DNA of 64,000 nt from Monarcha castaneiventris obscurior (lineage: Eukaryota; Chordata; Aves; Passeriformes; Monarchidae). The notes below the pieces were generated by a model. The model worked only from the letters and a program-made list of their open reading frames with translations. It was not told where the DNA came from and did no database searches. Positions 12,681-24,029 of the stretch are shown in pieces; position 1 is the first letter of the stretch; each line of letters opens with the position of its first letter. Location of the stretch: positions 9,718,001 to 9,782,000 of the forward strand of contig JAMPIT010000856.1 in assembly GCA_026261815.1 (NCBI GenBank), written 5' to 3'. The translations under genes and the position numbers were made by a program.

Positions 12681-14837
12681 AGTTTGAATCCGAATGCAGG
12701 TTTTATTTTTTAATTCATCTTTCTCCATTTGAAGCTATTTTTTTTTAAGTTATACAAATGGCACTTACAAAAAAATAATAATAATAAAAAAAAAAAAAAA
12801 AACGAACAAACCCAAAACTTAAATTTTCAGAGTGAGATGTTTTCAGAGAGTCACGACACCCGGTAAGAGGAAACAGGAGAGATGTTGACCTAGTGTCACA
12901 CGGGAGAAGCCGGAGCGGGAATTACGTGGTTCGGACCGTGATGGGGATGGGGAGGCGCTGACACGGGGAGGGGGTGAAGGCCAGTGAGAGTGTGTCAAGT
13001 CACAGGGTCACACAGGGCTTCGAGACACTCGGTCCTTCGAGGGGCAGCCTGGTCCCCGGGGGGACACGTGGTGCCAGGGGCCGTGGGCACCCCTGGGTGC
13101 GAGCGCAGAGCCGAGGTAGAGTCCCAGCCGGGATCCCCTGCGCCCGCCAGGGACCCCAGCCTGGAGTTGTCCCCCTGCCTGGGGACAGCCACTTGCTCTC
13201 CCAGCTGAATTTAGCACCAAGCTCCTGTGGAGGGGAGTCCCTCCTCATGGCTTTAAGGCTGACGAGCCCCTGCCTGGCCTCCGGCAGTAGGGACCGGCCC
13301 CGGTTTGGCACGGCAGTGATGCCGAGAGCACCCTTGGCGTGGGGTGGGACCAGCACTCCCCCTCTCCAGAGGGGGCCCACGCGGGAAAAGGCTCCTTGGT
13401 GTGTTTGTAGGGAGCAGATACCGGCCCTGGGAAGGCCCCAAAGGATAAAGTGCCTTTCAACACCCTAAGGAACACACAGCATCACCCGTTACAGACAGCG
13501 TTAAACTCTAATGCAGACCTAGTACAGACAACAGCTGGTCACACAGTGCCATGGAGAGCATATATAAATAGAGACTAACAAAAATACTGTTTTGGTCTTT
13601 TTTTTCTTTTTTTTCCTTTTCCAGTAGGGTTGCTATTCATGAGAGCCCAGCCCAGGTGCCCTGGGGGTGGTGGGACTGGGAGCTGCCCCCTCAGGGTGCC
13701 CGCGGGAGCGGGCGCTTCCTAATTCAGCATTAGGTGTTCAGTGATTCACTTCACTGTTCCAGTATTTTACGAGAGAGAAAAAAACAACAACAAAGGTACT
13801 GAGCAAATATCACTGTGCAAAGTTTGCTAAGGAACTTTTCTATTCTGTAAACCAAAATCTGCAGTTTATGCTTCCAGCCACCGCCCTGGGGAGGTCACAT
13901 CGGCCAGCCCAGCTCCTGCTGGGACCAAAGCCCACCGGAGATGGGCTGGATGGAGCCCCCACCCTGGCACGGGCTGGCTCTGTGTCCCCCATGCCCTCCC
14001 CTCCAGGCACAGCAGCAGGACCAGCCTCGGGGCAAGCTGGGCCCACCGTCAGGGTCTGGGATGTTCCTCCAGAGCCAGAAGCACAAGGAGGGGTGGAGGG
14101 ACAGGAGGAGCACGGGGCTCCATGAGATGAAAGGCTGTGGCTTTCCAGACAGGATCACCCTAAAGAATCATTTCCAGGTGTTTGGGGAGGGGCAGCTTGC
14201 TGGCCCTTCCACAGGGATGTGCTGGCACACGCCAGCCCCATCCCCAGGGATGCTGTGATATGTAAGGTCACCTCTTACAGCTCAGCTGGGGATGAACCTG
14301 CCCCACAATCCAGGAGGGGAGAGAAGCTGCTGGGGCAGGCCAGGAGGAGCCAGATGAGCCCAGCAGCATCACTCCACCCCTGGCTGGAGCAGGGCAGGGC
14401 AGGGCAGGACGGATGCTCCGGGGGACACTGGCAGCACAGTCTGAGGCTGTGCCAGTGCTGATATGGCAGAAGCGAGCACAGAGGTGATCTTATTCCCTTT
14501 TTTAAATCGAGGAGAGGCAAATAAACTACCTAAGGTGATGCTCAGAGCCAGGAGGGGGATACAGAGGTTTCCAAGCCCAGCAAACCTGGAGGGAGGCAGG
14601 GATTGGGGGGATAGAGACAGACCCCTCTACAAAGCTATAGGCAGGCAGCCCCACCAGTTTTCCAGTTCTTACAGGGATTTACGGAGACCCACCTCCCACA
14701 TAATGCACCAACTCTACGGCAGGAGGGAAGGGCAAGCCAGTCTGAAAATCCTGTTACAGAGAGGAGAAACAGAACCCAAAGGAAAAGAGGACAGGAAGGG
14801 AAAGAGAAGTTGGCAATGGGAGGTACCCTAAAGTGCA
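12680..14837 (-). other. FSCN1: FSCN1 3'UTR
   Basis: About 2.15 kb from the stop to the poly(A) signal with no intron seen. On the minus strand the AT-rich parts near 13480-13870 and 12690-12860 stand out from GC-rich sequence and look constrained. An 8-mer match to the miR-145 seed (AACTGGAA) is at 14667-14660. ACTGGAA 7-mers occur near 13617-13623 and 13755-13761, and a GACCAAA match to the miR-133a seed is at 13596-13590. Mammalian FSCN1 is a published target of miR-145 and miR-133a; function of these sites here is inferred. A long poly-T (minus strand) lies near 12786-12802. Confidence 0.7.
12702..12707 (-). terminator. FSCN1: Poly(A) signal of FSCN1
   Basis: On the minus strand this reads AATAAA within AAAAAATAAAACCTGC, at the end of an AT-rich 3'UTR tail and just before GC-rich intergenic DNA. 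Cleavage is expected near 12680-12690. Confidence 0.65.
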
Positions 14838-15040
14838 TTAATATTCCCAGAGGGTGGAGGCGTCGATGGTGTCGGCAGATGCCTTGAGCACCCCGGCGTG
14901 GTCGCCCTTCAGGTATTTGCCATTGATTTTGATGGCCACTTTGTTATAGTCGCAGAACTCAAAAAAGAAGTCCACGGGGGTGTCGCTGCTGCTGGTGACG
15001 GACGACTCATTCCCCACCATCCAGTACTTCCCAGTGGTAT
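14838..15040 (-). CDS. FSCN1: FSCN1 coding exon 5 and stop
   Basis: A TCCTGCAG acceptor precedes 15040. The 203 bases read [60 protein letters not shown] and STLWEY, then TAA at 14840-14838. This finishes beta-trefoil 4 and the protein. Confidence 0.96.
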
Positions 15041-18000
15041 CTGCAGGACAGAGGACACGGTGGCCTCGTGAGCCAGCATGGGGACCCCAAAGGCCACCAC
15101 CCTCCAGCCTGTGGCCACCCCGGGGACTCACCCTTGATGTTGTAGGCCCCATCATTGAACTCCAGCTGGAAGACGTCGTAGGAGGAGCGGTTGGAGTCCA
15201 GGGTGCCGGTGACCTTGCGGCAGCCGATGAAGCCGTGCTCACCACGCAGGACGATGATGGGTCTGTTGATCAACTTCATCACGAAATGCTCCGTCTCGCC
15301 TGCGCCGAGGGGACAGGGGCTGTGAGAGCAGCCGGGGGGACACAGAGCCAGCCCCCAAAGCTGGCAGGCAGCAGTGAGGAGCCGGGGCTGTGCCCCCCAC
15401 ACGTTTCTCATCCACCCATCTGTCCCCACATCTCACATCAGTGACATCAGTCACTAAGAGAACTTATTGCCTGAGCATCACTTGGAAGAAGAGCCTGGCT
15501 CTGGGAGGGCTTTTTTCATCCCCTGCTGCCCCGGTGTGGGGTGCCCAAGGGTCCCTTACCTGCTGTCTCCATGGAGGCTGCCAGCTGCCCGTTCTTCTTT
15601 GCTGTCACGTACTTGCCATTGGCAGCTTTCAGGGTGATGCGTTTGTCGCACCACTCAATGTCAAAGTAGCAACTCGCGTTCCTGTGGGGCAGGGAGGGCA
15701 GTCAGCGGGGTGTGACAGAGAGGGACCCTGCCACTGCCACCCTGCCGGCTTGGAAAGGTCACGGCTGGATCAGGAGAGCCCGATTCGATCTGTTTTTGCA
15801 GGATGAGCCGTGTTGTGGTGGCCATCCCGCTGGGAAGCCCTCGCCCCGCGGGCAGGAGGCAGGCAGGCAGCCAAAGGCACTTTTGGGGTTTCCGCCTGGC
15901 TCTCAGGGTTGAACTGCAGGGCAGAGCATTTCGACAGCCCCAGCCGGCCGGGAAGGATTATGTGGCCCCAGGGACTTCAGAGCATCGTGGGCGGCAAGCC
16001 CCGACCCATCCCTGGCTTTCCCGGGAATGCACTGCCTCTGCTGGGAAGCATTTGCTGTGAGCACCCATGCTGGAAAATCCCCCTTGAATTCCCCTGGGAG
16101 CTGCAGAGGGCTCTCTGAAGCCCAGGCACTGCCCTGAGGTGCCAGGGATGGGGGACTCACTTCGTGGAGGCAGTGGACTGGATGCCCCCGTTGGAGGTGA
16201 GGGTCCAGTACTTCCCGGTGTAGGTGCGGAAGGCGCATTTCTTGGTGTCCTTGTTGATCTCCAGCTGGTAGGTCTCCTGGTCACCCTCCTCATCCTGGTT
16301 GGCTGAAAGGTCCATCCCTACAGAGCAGAGACACATGGAGATGGGGGGGTGGGACAACAACCAACCTCCAGGTGCAGGTCAGCCCAGGAAACCCAACTGA
16401 GAGGGACTTCTGCTTCCTGGGTGAGCTTTGGCGGCTCCCAAATCCTTTGCAGGGATCTCCCCTCTAGTATTTGGGGTTCAAATCCAAGTTTTCATTTGGA
16501 TATTTGGGGTTAAGGCCCTAAATGAGGGCTGGGCAGCCGTGAGCTTCCACTCCTGACTCAGCAGCTCCATTACAATGAAGCAAAGACCAATGTAGATATT
16601 TTATAAGGTAAAGGGCTGCAGTTTTTCCCAAAGGTGACAGCCAGGTTACTCAACCCATTAGCAGAGGCTGCTGCAGCACCTATGAATCTCAGCTCATGGC
16701 ATGTTTAAGGACCATGGCACTGTTTTTCATCCACAATTATCACATCTCGTTGGGGTGTGCAGGGACAGGAGGCTTGGGAAAGCCCTAGGGCAGCCAAGCC
16801 TTTCCCTGACACCCCAAAATCATCAGCACCAGCCTGTCCCCCAGCTCTGCCAGCCAGGATGGCCCATCCCTGAGCCCAAGGGACCAGAGACAGCATTTCC
16901 CTGGCAGAGGTGGATGCAGCTGGTCCTGGGGCCACTGGCCACAGCCCTGGGCCACCGCCAGCCACGTGTGCATCCACCTCAGGCACTGAGCCCGAGCAAA
17001 CCTGCTTAGTCAGGGCTAGCAGGGCCAAAACTGCTCCAGAGCTCTCCAGCTTGGTGGATTTCAGCCTAAAAACACGTTGGGGATGCGAGCCACAAGCTAT
17101 AGCCAAAGCCAATGGCTGAGCTCTGTGCTGGGTTTTGGGGAGGGAGCTGGGGTGCAGAGCTCAGCCCCAGTGCTGAGCTTAGTGAAATGGGAGTTTAGAG
17201 GAACTGGATGAATTTTCCAGAGCCAAACACACCTGAATCTTTCCCTGCTGCAAGGGTGCAAAGGGTTCAAGTCCACATTGTGTCTAGTTCTGGTCCCCTC
17301 ACTAAAGTAAAGACATGGAGGTGCTGGAGCATGTCCAGAGAAGGGAAACGGAGATGGGGAAGGTTCTGGAGCATGAGTCTGATGAGGGGCAGCTGAAGGA
17401 GGTGGGGGCTGGCCACATATTCAGCCCCTCACACCTCCACGATGCATCCCAGCTTCTGGGGTTTCAGGTAGTGCTGTACAGTCACTGGAAGGGCTTCAGG
17501 GACTGCAGTCTTGGTGGCCCCGCTGCTCTGGGAAGCCACCAGGACATCCCAGCAGCTGCACCCAGCTGTCCTGCAGTCACAGCTCCCTGGGGATCCACAT
17601 CACCCATCTGTGTTGCCAATCAGGCCCCATCCCAGCACCCAGGAGCAGCCTCTGCTTTGCATATCCATCTCCCACCTTTCCCAAAGGGATCAGGCTTCAA
17701 AGGCTTTGTTTTGTTGGCCATAATCTTGCCTCCCACATCCCAACTGCTCCATGGCTGCCACTCTGTTCACAGCATCCCCCCTCTCACCAGGCACCCTCCA
17801 GCGCCTTCTGCAGCTCCCATCCCTGGAAGGGGTCGGGGTCAGGTTGGATAGGGCTTAGAACAACCCAGTCTAGTGGAAGGTGTCCCTGCCCCTGATCCCT
17901 CCCAACCCAACCATTCTGTGATTCCATTACTCTCCTGATGGACATGCAGCCACCCTGGTGCTTCGCTCCCCAGGGTATCTGGGCAGCACAGGGGGCAGTG

Positions 18001-21000
18001 GGTGCTGATGGCCACCAGCCCAGCCCCACTGGCCACGTCCTCGGCTCCCAGAGCCATCCCACACTCGCCGCCTCCCAGCACTGCCAGGGGCTGAGCCGGC
18101 AGTTGTGGGAACATTTGGTTTTGATTTTGCATCCTGGCGTCAGGCAGCTCCAGCCCCAATCCAGAGCTGTAAAACTGAGAGAGAGGGGCTCTGCAGGGGC
18201 TCGCAGGGAGGTTGGGCTGTGGGGAGGTGACCCTGGGGGACACAGCCCATCCCTCAAAGCTGGCAGCACCCCTGGGCCCCCCAAACCTGTGAGAGCTGTG
18301 GGTCCCTGTGGTTTGTGGGGGAGGAGTGGGGGTGGTGCTTCCCCTCACTGCACTTTTCTGGGAAGAACTCGCTGACCTGCAGGGCCCAGGCTGGACAGAG
18401 CCAGAGCCAGAGCCAGGGGGACGCTGTGTGCCACAGAGCAGGACTGGCCGGGCTGGAGACAGGACAGCGAGTGCCAGGAGCCTTCAAACACTGTTCCCTC
18501 TCCCCAGAGACCCCCAGCTCAGAGCACAAAGCACCCACCGGCCTCCCCCACCTCTCTGCCAGCCCGTTTTCCACACTCGCCTTGCTCGGAGCTTTGGCTT
18601 TCCGCGGTGCCTGGAAGGGCCCGGCAGCAGGAGGGTCTCCCACCGCCCCCTCCCCAAAAGCAGCGCGGGGTTGGGTTACACCGACTCAGCACAAAGGAAT
18701 GCAGCCAGGGCCGGGCAGGAGGAGGCTTCAAAGGGCTGGAGCAGGAGAGTTGGGGGCTCGGAGCCGGGCGGGATGGGGGAAACCGCAGGAAGCAGGGGGT
18801 CCCACAGACATGTTCCCCTGTCCCCGCGGTGGAGGACAGGCTGTCCCCACAGCCACCCCCAGGGCTGTGGGCAGGGAGCTCTCCCGCAGCGCCCGGCCCG
18901 GCCGCTCCCGCTGCAATCATGGATTAATTAACGCTCTCGGTAAATTTACAGTCTGGAGCTGGCACTGCTCTTCCTGACCTTGATGAAGCTGCTAATTACA
19001 GCTGGAGGAGGGAGAGGGGCGAGCACACGGCGGCTCTTCGGGAGGGGGGTGGAGGCACGCCTGCGCTCCCCAAAATTCCCGGCGTGGGATGTCCTCCGGC
19101 TCCGTCTGCAACGCGGGTTTGCTACAGGGATCTTGGGGAGAATGCAGAGGTTGGGAAGGCTGAGGCGTGTTGTCTCCCCAGGGCTTCCTAATGCCGAGTC
19201 CCTGGGCTTGAGGTCCTCAGAGAGCAGGAAAAGGCTCCCCAAGTCCCCGGCTGCTGAGGTTTCCAGGCTTGTGGGTTTGCAGGATTGATGCCGGAGCCTT
19301 GGCTGCTCTCCAGCCACGACTGTGGATGTCCCAGGAGGCCTGTGGCCATCCCAGAGCAGGCACACACCTTCCTGTACTTCCCACAGAGCCGAGCTCTTCC
19401 CTCTAAAGAAGCAGAGTTTGTTGTAGCTGTGTTGACCCCCACACCACGGGCGGCTGCAGACCCAGCGTGGGGGCATTCAGGGCACATAGAAAACTTTCCC
19501 TCTGCACTCAAATCACACAGAACGTCTCCCATGCGCCGTCCTGGGAAGCCAGTGAGAGCCAGCGGGATGAGCTCCATGGAGAGGAGCACCTTTCCACGGG
19601 AGTGCTGGCAGCACCCTGCAGAGCCCCCAGGCCCTCAGGGGCAGCGGGGCAGGATTTCAGGATGGGACTGGGATGCTGCACCCAGTGCTGCCAGCACAGG
19701 TCGGGTCTGGGCTCCCTGCGGGGCTCTGGCACCTCCAGCCAGCACTGCACCCACACACGTGCTCAGACTCCTCCTGCCCCCTCCCTGCCCTTCGGCTGGG
19801 CTTACACTGCGCCCCTGCAGAAATCCAAACAGGTTTTGTCTAAATCCAACAGCCTGGAGCACCGGGAACCAGCAGCTCCTCCTCTGGGGGTGCAGCTCTG
19901 CAAAGGGGTCACGGGTAGGGGTGAAACATGAACTTCCTGAAAAATGTACCCCTCCTTCGCTGTGGATTTCCTGTGGCTTTGTGGCATCCCCCAAGTGTCA
20001 ACAGGCCACTTGGCATCTCCAGATGAAAATCTGCATCCGAGCCTGCGTGCCCCCTGCCCTGGAGCCGCATCTCCCTGCCTTGCCGTGGCACCAGGATGAA
20101 CTGGGGGGTTGAAATCCGGCTCAGCCCATGCCGGGAGGGCTCCTGGCCCCAGGGCAGAGCTGCCCGCTGCCAACGCGGCACGTCCAGGCGCGCTCCCTCC
20201 ACCGCTGCTCTCGCTCGCCCTCCGCCCTCCTCCCCAGATCCCGTTTCCTGGAATTCCTCTCTCCCGAGCCAGCCCACCCTCTCCCCCATGCGGGTGGGGG
20301 GCAGGGGCACACCTCGGCCGGGCGGGGGCTGGCAGGGGCCCAGCGGGGAGGACGCCAGGGCTCTGCCCCCGGGACCCTCGGGCCCACAAAGGGCCCTTTG
20401 TTGCCGCAGCCGGGCTAGAAAGGAGCCATTGAGCGGGGAGGAGGCTGCTCGCTGCTGGCAGCACCCGGCTCCGCTCCGCTTGAGGTGCACTGGGGAGATG
20501 GGAACTCTCAGGGAACCTGGGGATCCTGTCCTGATGGGGCTGGAGGAAGGAGAGGGGTGCCAGGCGTGTCCCCAGCCCCTGCGCTGGGGCAGAGGCAGGG
20601 CTGGCGCCCATCCCTTCCTGCCCCGGGGGTGTTTGTGCCGTGGTCCCCCGTGTGCAGGGAATGCTGACACCGGGACAGCGAGGAGACTCCAAGCCAGGAG
20701 CTGACCTGGCACTGGTGGCACAATTCTGTTCCAAAGCTGGATCCCAGCCAAGGGAACCACAGAAGAACCCCATGGACCCAACCCTGCTCCTCCCATGGGG
20801 CAGAGGGGGGACAGCCACTGCCATCCCTGCTCCCTCCTTGGCTCCACACAGGAACAAGCTGCCTTTTCCCACGAGGCTGTGCCGAGCTACAGTCACTCCC
20901 TGCCCGCATCCCACATCCCCCATCCCCAGTGGCCATGGGAGCATCTGCCAGCAGCACGGCCCTTATCAGCTCGGCGGGGGAAAGGGCTGTCTGGAACCGC

Positions 21001-23740
21001 TTCCTCCGACGGCTGTTTCTGCTGCCTTCTTGGTAACCTTGGGACGCGGCGCTTTCACAATGGGAGAAGGGAGGATGAGCCGCCGAAAGCGGCAGCTCCC
21101 AGCCTTTCACTGCCGTCGGGAGGGATAAACCGGGTGGAAACGGCTTCTCCAGCCAAAACGGACTCCAGAGAGGATGTGCAGCCCCAGCGCGGCCCTTCCC
21201 GCTGTATTTTGTTTGGAAAGGGGCCGGGCACAGCCCAGAGCCCTCTGTTGCTGGGGAGATTTGTTCCCCCCCTTCCTGCTCCCCCATCCTTTCCGAACGA
21301 GACAAAGCCGGAGGGTCGGCCAGCAGCATTCCCAGCCGCTCCATGGGGTCCCCCGCCACCACGGGTCCCCCACCGCCACCACTCCGTCCCTCACATCTCC
21401 CCCCACATCTGGTTTCCCCATTTCTGGTGACAAAGGGCTGCAGCAGCCCTTCCCCCACGGCGCTGCGGCAGCCTCCCGCCATCCTCCCGCCACCGCCATC
21501 CTCTCCTCCTCTTCCCCAAATCCCCATGCCTGGGAAAACAATCCCCACTGCCCATCTCGGAAGATTTTACTACTATTTTTTAAGGGGCTGCTTTGCAGCG
21601 CAGGATTTGCCCTCGGACAGGAGAAACGGCAGGGAGATCCCCGCACGGAGCTGCCCAGGCACGGATCAGGGTTAAGCAGCAACCTTGAAATATATACACA
21701 CGCAAAAATTCCCCGCTGTTCCTCCAGGCTTTGCTGCATGCTCGCACGCATCCCACACCCGGCGTGCGCCGGCCTGACCCGGCGCGCCGGCGATGAGCCC
21801 CGGGGCACCCACAGCACACACCGGGCACCCACACACACACCACCCGGCACGGCAGAGAGGGGACCCCCCATCTTCCAGCACGGACCCCTGGCTGCGGGGC
21901 CGGGATGCTCGGTGGGCACCAAAGCCACGTGCCCGGGGAGCTCTGAATGTGCCCGGATCCCCGAGGCGGGGGCACCGTGGCTCCTCCGGCGAGCGGAGGG
22001 GACGGGGCCGGTGCAGCGGGTGGGGAGGGGACGGCTCCCTTTGTGCGGGTGGATGCAGGATGCGGGAGTTTTGGCAAAGCCCTTTATGTAACGCTGCCAC
22101 CCAGCCCCCCACCCATGGGAACTCCAGCCCCTGGGGGGAACCAGAGCCCCCGGGGGGACCCGCAGCCTCCCTGCCCCGCCGGGCACAGGGCTCAGCCGTG
22201 CTCGGGTAAAGGGGAGATTGGCGGAGGCTTTGTTGGGCGAACAATGAGCTCCATAGGAAGGAAGGCGAGGGAAGCAGCCCTGCCTCCTTCACGGCGAGGC
22301 AAGACCCCATCCACCCCCTCCCAGTCCCCCTCCCTGTCCATCCCTGCACCCCAAGGCAGGCCCCTCGCCATCCCTGCCCCCCCGGGCGCCCTGCAGAGGC
22401 CATGGTGCGGGGATGGGGGTGCCGTAGGGATGGGGGCCCCCAGACAGGCGATGCTGAAGGGATGCGGGAGGGGGAAGGGAAAGGGATGTGGGAGGGATGC
22501 GGGGGGATCGTGATGGGGCGTTGGGGGAGGGACCGCGGGCAGCCATGCTGAGGGGTGCAGGGGGTGCCCGGGGGAGATGGTGGCTTCAGGGGAGGGGTGG
22601 GAGAAGGGGTTTGAGCAGGGGGTGGACGACGCTACGGAGGCGATGGCAGAGGGATGCAGGGGGGCTGCAGGAAGGCAGCGGATGTTGGGGGTTGGGGGGG
22701 ACAGAGCTGCGGGGGGGCCACACCGAGGCGGCGATTCTGAGGTGATGGAGGGGAAGTGGTGCCGGAGGGATGCAGGAGGTTGCTGGGGCGGGCGATGCCC
22801 GATGGAAGCCGATACCCGTGGGATCCAGGGGCGCACCCCGAGGCGGCTGCACCCCTGGGATTGCGGGGCGGCCGAGGTGTCCCGTTCCTCCCACCCGCAG
22901 TCCCCATCCCCTCGTACCTTGCCGGGTGGAGACATTCCTATCGTTGCCGGCTCGCAGCACGACCTGCGGGCAGCTCTGCTCCAGGGCGAAGAGCTCGTCC
23001 TTGCCCACCTTGGCGCTCTTGCCCGCCTTGAGGGTGCCGCTGGGCCCCGAGGGGGCCAGGTAGCGGCCCTCCCCGTCGCGAAAGGCCACCTTTCCGCAGC
23101 GGAATTCCAGCGTGAAGGCGGTGCCGGGCTCGGCGGCGGGGACCAGGCGGCCGTCGCTGCGGAGCAGGCGGTGGTCGCAGCTCTGCAGGCTGTACCGCTG
23201 GTCCACGAACAGGAGGGTGATGAGGGCGTCCACGCCCCACGGCACATCGCGGTCCACGGCCAGCTCGTCGCGGCGGGGCCCCAGGTGCGCGTAGCGCTTG
23301 CGGGCCAGGCTGTAGAGGTTGGCCTGGGGGTGCATGGCCAGGTGGACGCTCCACTTCTCGGCGGCAGAGACGGCGGGGGCGAAGCACGAGAGGCGGTCCT
23401 CGGTGCCGCCGAAGAAGCGGCGGTGGGGCTCGGACTGCAGCGACCACCGCCCGTCGCCGTGGGCCAGCACCAGGAACCGGCAGTCGGGGCCCGGCTCCTC
23501 GCTGTCGCAGCTCACCCGCCCGTCCTTGTCGGCCGCCAGGTACCGGCCCAGGTGGCTCTTGAGCAGGACGGCGCTGGAGTCCTCCCCGTCCTGCTCCAGC
23601 GTCCAGATCTGCTTCTTCTTCATGCTGGCGGCCGAGGCGTTCACCTTGAACCCGAACGCCTCCGCCGTCAGGTACCGGTTGCTGCAGTTGATCAGCCCGA
23701 ACTGGATCTGCACCGGCTCCGCCGTCCCGTTCGCCGTCAT
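14838..23740 (-). CDS. FSCN1: FSCN1, fascin-1, actin-bundling protein (complete, five exons)
   Basis: Exons in transcript order are 23740-22918, 16317-16161, 15681-15560, 15299-15132 and 15040-14838. They sum to 1473 bases, encoding 490 residues with all splice phases consistent. Fascin cross-links parallel actin filaments in filopodia, microspikes and dendrites. It consists of four beta-trefoil domains (about residues 8-139, 140-260, 261-380 and 381-490). The start [18 protein letters not shown] is the universal fascin-1 N-terminus, and the end [20 protein letters not shown] matches the family. The PKC-regulated site lies in [13 protein letters not shown], with Ser39 kept. The protein is three residues shorter than the 493 of human: two fewer in the loop after WTLEQ and one fewer near the GPRRDE segment. 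No frameshift or premature stop. Neighbour ACTB supplies its substrate, but the two are separate transcription units. Confidence 0.97.
15132..15299 (-). CDS. FSCN1: FSCN1 coding exon 4
   Basis: A GGCGCAG acceptor precedes 15299 and a GTGAGT donor follows 15132. The 168 bases read [40 protein letters not shown] and [16 protein letters not shown], the start of beta-trefoil 4. Confidence 0.96.
15560..15681 (-). CDS. FSCN1: FSCN1 coding exon 3
   Basis: A CCCCACAG acceptor precedes 15681 and a GTAAGG donor follows 15560. The 122 bases read [18 protein letters not shown], then [20 protein letters not shown], the end of beta-trefoil 3. Confidence 0.95.
15682..16160 (-). other. FSCN1: FSCN1 intron 2
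   Basis: A 479-base GT-AG intron in phase 2. Nothing notable is seen in it. Confidence 0.9.
16161..16317 (-). CDS. FSCN1: FSCN1 coding exon 2
   Basis: The acceptor reads CTCTGTAG before 16317 and the donor GTGAGT follows 16161. The 157 bases encode [20 protein letters not shown] through [10 protein letters not shown], part of beta-trefoil 3, and end in phase 2. Confidence 0.96.
17265..17410 (+). repeat. CR1 fragment in FSCN1 intron 1
   Basis: Words such as 'tgtctagttctggtccc', 'gctggagcatgtccagagaa' and 'gatgaggggcagctgaagga' belong to the CR1 3' region in plus orientation. The copy is degraded and loses similarity after about 17410. Confidence 0.8.
17840..17935 (+). repeat. CR1 3'-end fragment in FSCN1 intron 1
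   Basis: 'ctagtggaaggtgtccctgc' and 'ccaacccaaccattctgtga' with a remnant of the octamer tail mark the extreme CR1 3' end, plus orientation. It may be the 3' part of the element at 17265-17410 after internal decay, or a second insertion. Confidence 0.75.
18910..19015. promoter_or_regulatory. Candidate enhancer-like element in FSCN1 intron 1
   Basis: An AT-rich island within very GC-rich intron holds ATTAATTAA, a GTAAATTTAC palindrome, and TAATTA fused to a CAGCTG E-box (CTAATTACAGCTG). Dense homeodomain and bHLH core words like this are typical of developmental enhancers. This is inference from motif content only. Confidence 0.35.
22918..23740 (-). CDS. FSCN1: FSCN1 coding exon 1
   Basis: This 823-base exon encodes residues 1-274 plus one base, from MTANGT to DRNVSTRQ, and ends at a GTACGAG donor (22917-22911). 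It covers beta-trefoils 1 and 2 and the beginning of 3. Recognisable family segments are [46 protein letters not shown] and [20 protein letters not shown]. The start ATG is the only one upstream of the conserved N-terminus. Confidence 0.97.
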
Positions 23741-23828
23741 CCTGCCCCGCCGCCGACCGACACCGAGCGAGCGACTCCGAGCGAACGACACCGAGCGCCG
23801 CCGCCGCGCCCGCCCCGCCGCCGCCGCC

Positions 23829-23834
23829 TTTATA
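23829..23834 (-). promoter_or_regulatory. FSCN1: FSCN1 TATA box
   Basis: On the minus strand the sequence GGCGCTATAAAGGCGG contains TATAAA about 90 bases before the start codon. This implies a transcription start near 23800 and a 5'UTR of about 60 bases rich in CGAGCG and CCG words. It sits in the CpG island spanning about 22.9-24.0 kb, so it is a TATA-plus-CpG-island promoter. Confidence 0.75.
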
Positions 23835-24029
23835 GCGCCGCGACCACGGCACCGCCTCCCGCACCCCCCGCCCGCCGGGGCCGCCCCCCGGCGCGACCCC
23901 CGCCCGGCCCCCGCATCGCCAAGGGGCCCCGCCGCAGGGCAGGACCCCGCCGGGCGCAGCGAGAGCCCCCGCGAGTCGCGGGACACCATCCCCGCCTCCC
24001 TCCTGCGGGACTCCCCCCCACGCGGAGAC

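Larger units (their letters stand above)
16318..22917 (-). other. FSCN1: FSCN1 intron 1
   Basis: A 6.6-kb intron from the GTACGAG donor to the CTGTAG acceptor. It contains CR1 remnants (17265-17410 and 17840-17935), an AT-rich homeodomain/E-box style island at about 18910-19015, and a GC-rich 5' part belonging to the promoter CpG island. Long open frames here follow high GC and have no recognisable products. Confidence 0.85.

Noticed and set aside
19802..22403. Long overlapping open frames in FSCN1 intron 1
   Set aside because: High GC lowers stop frequency. No domain, no conserved residue pattern and no splice logic.
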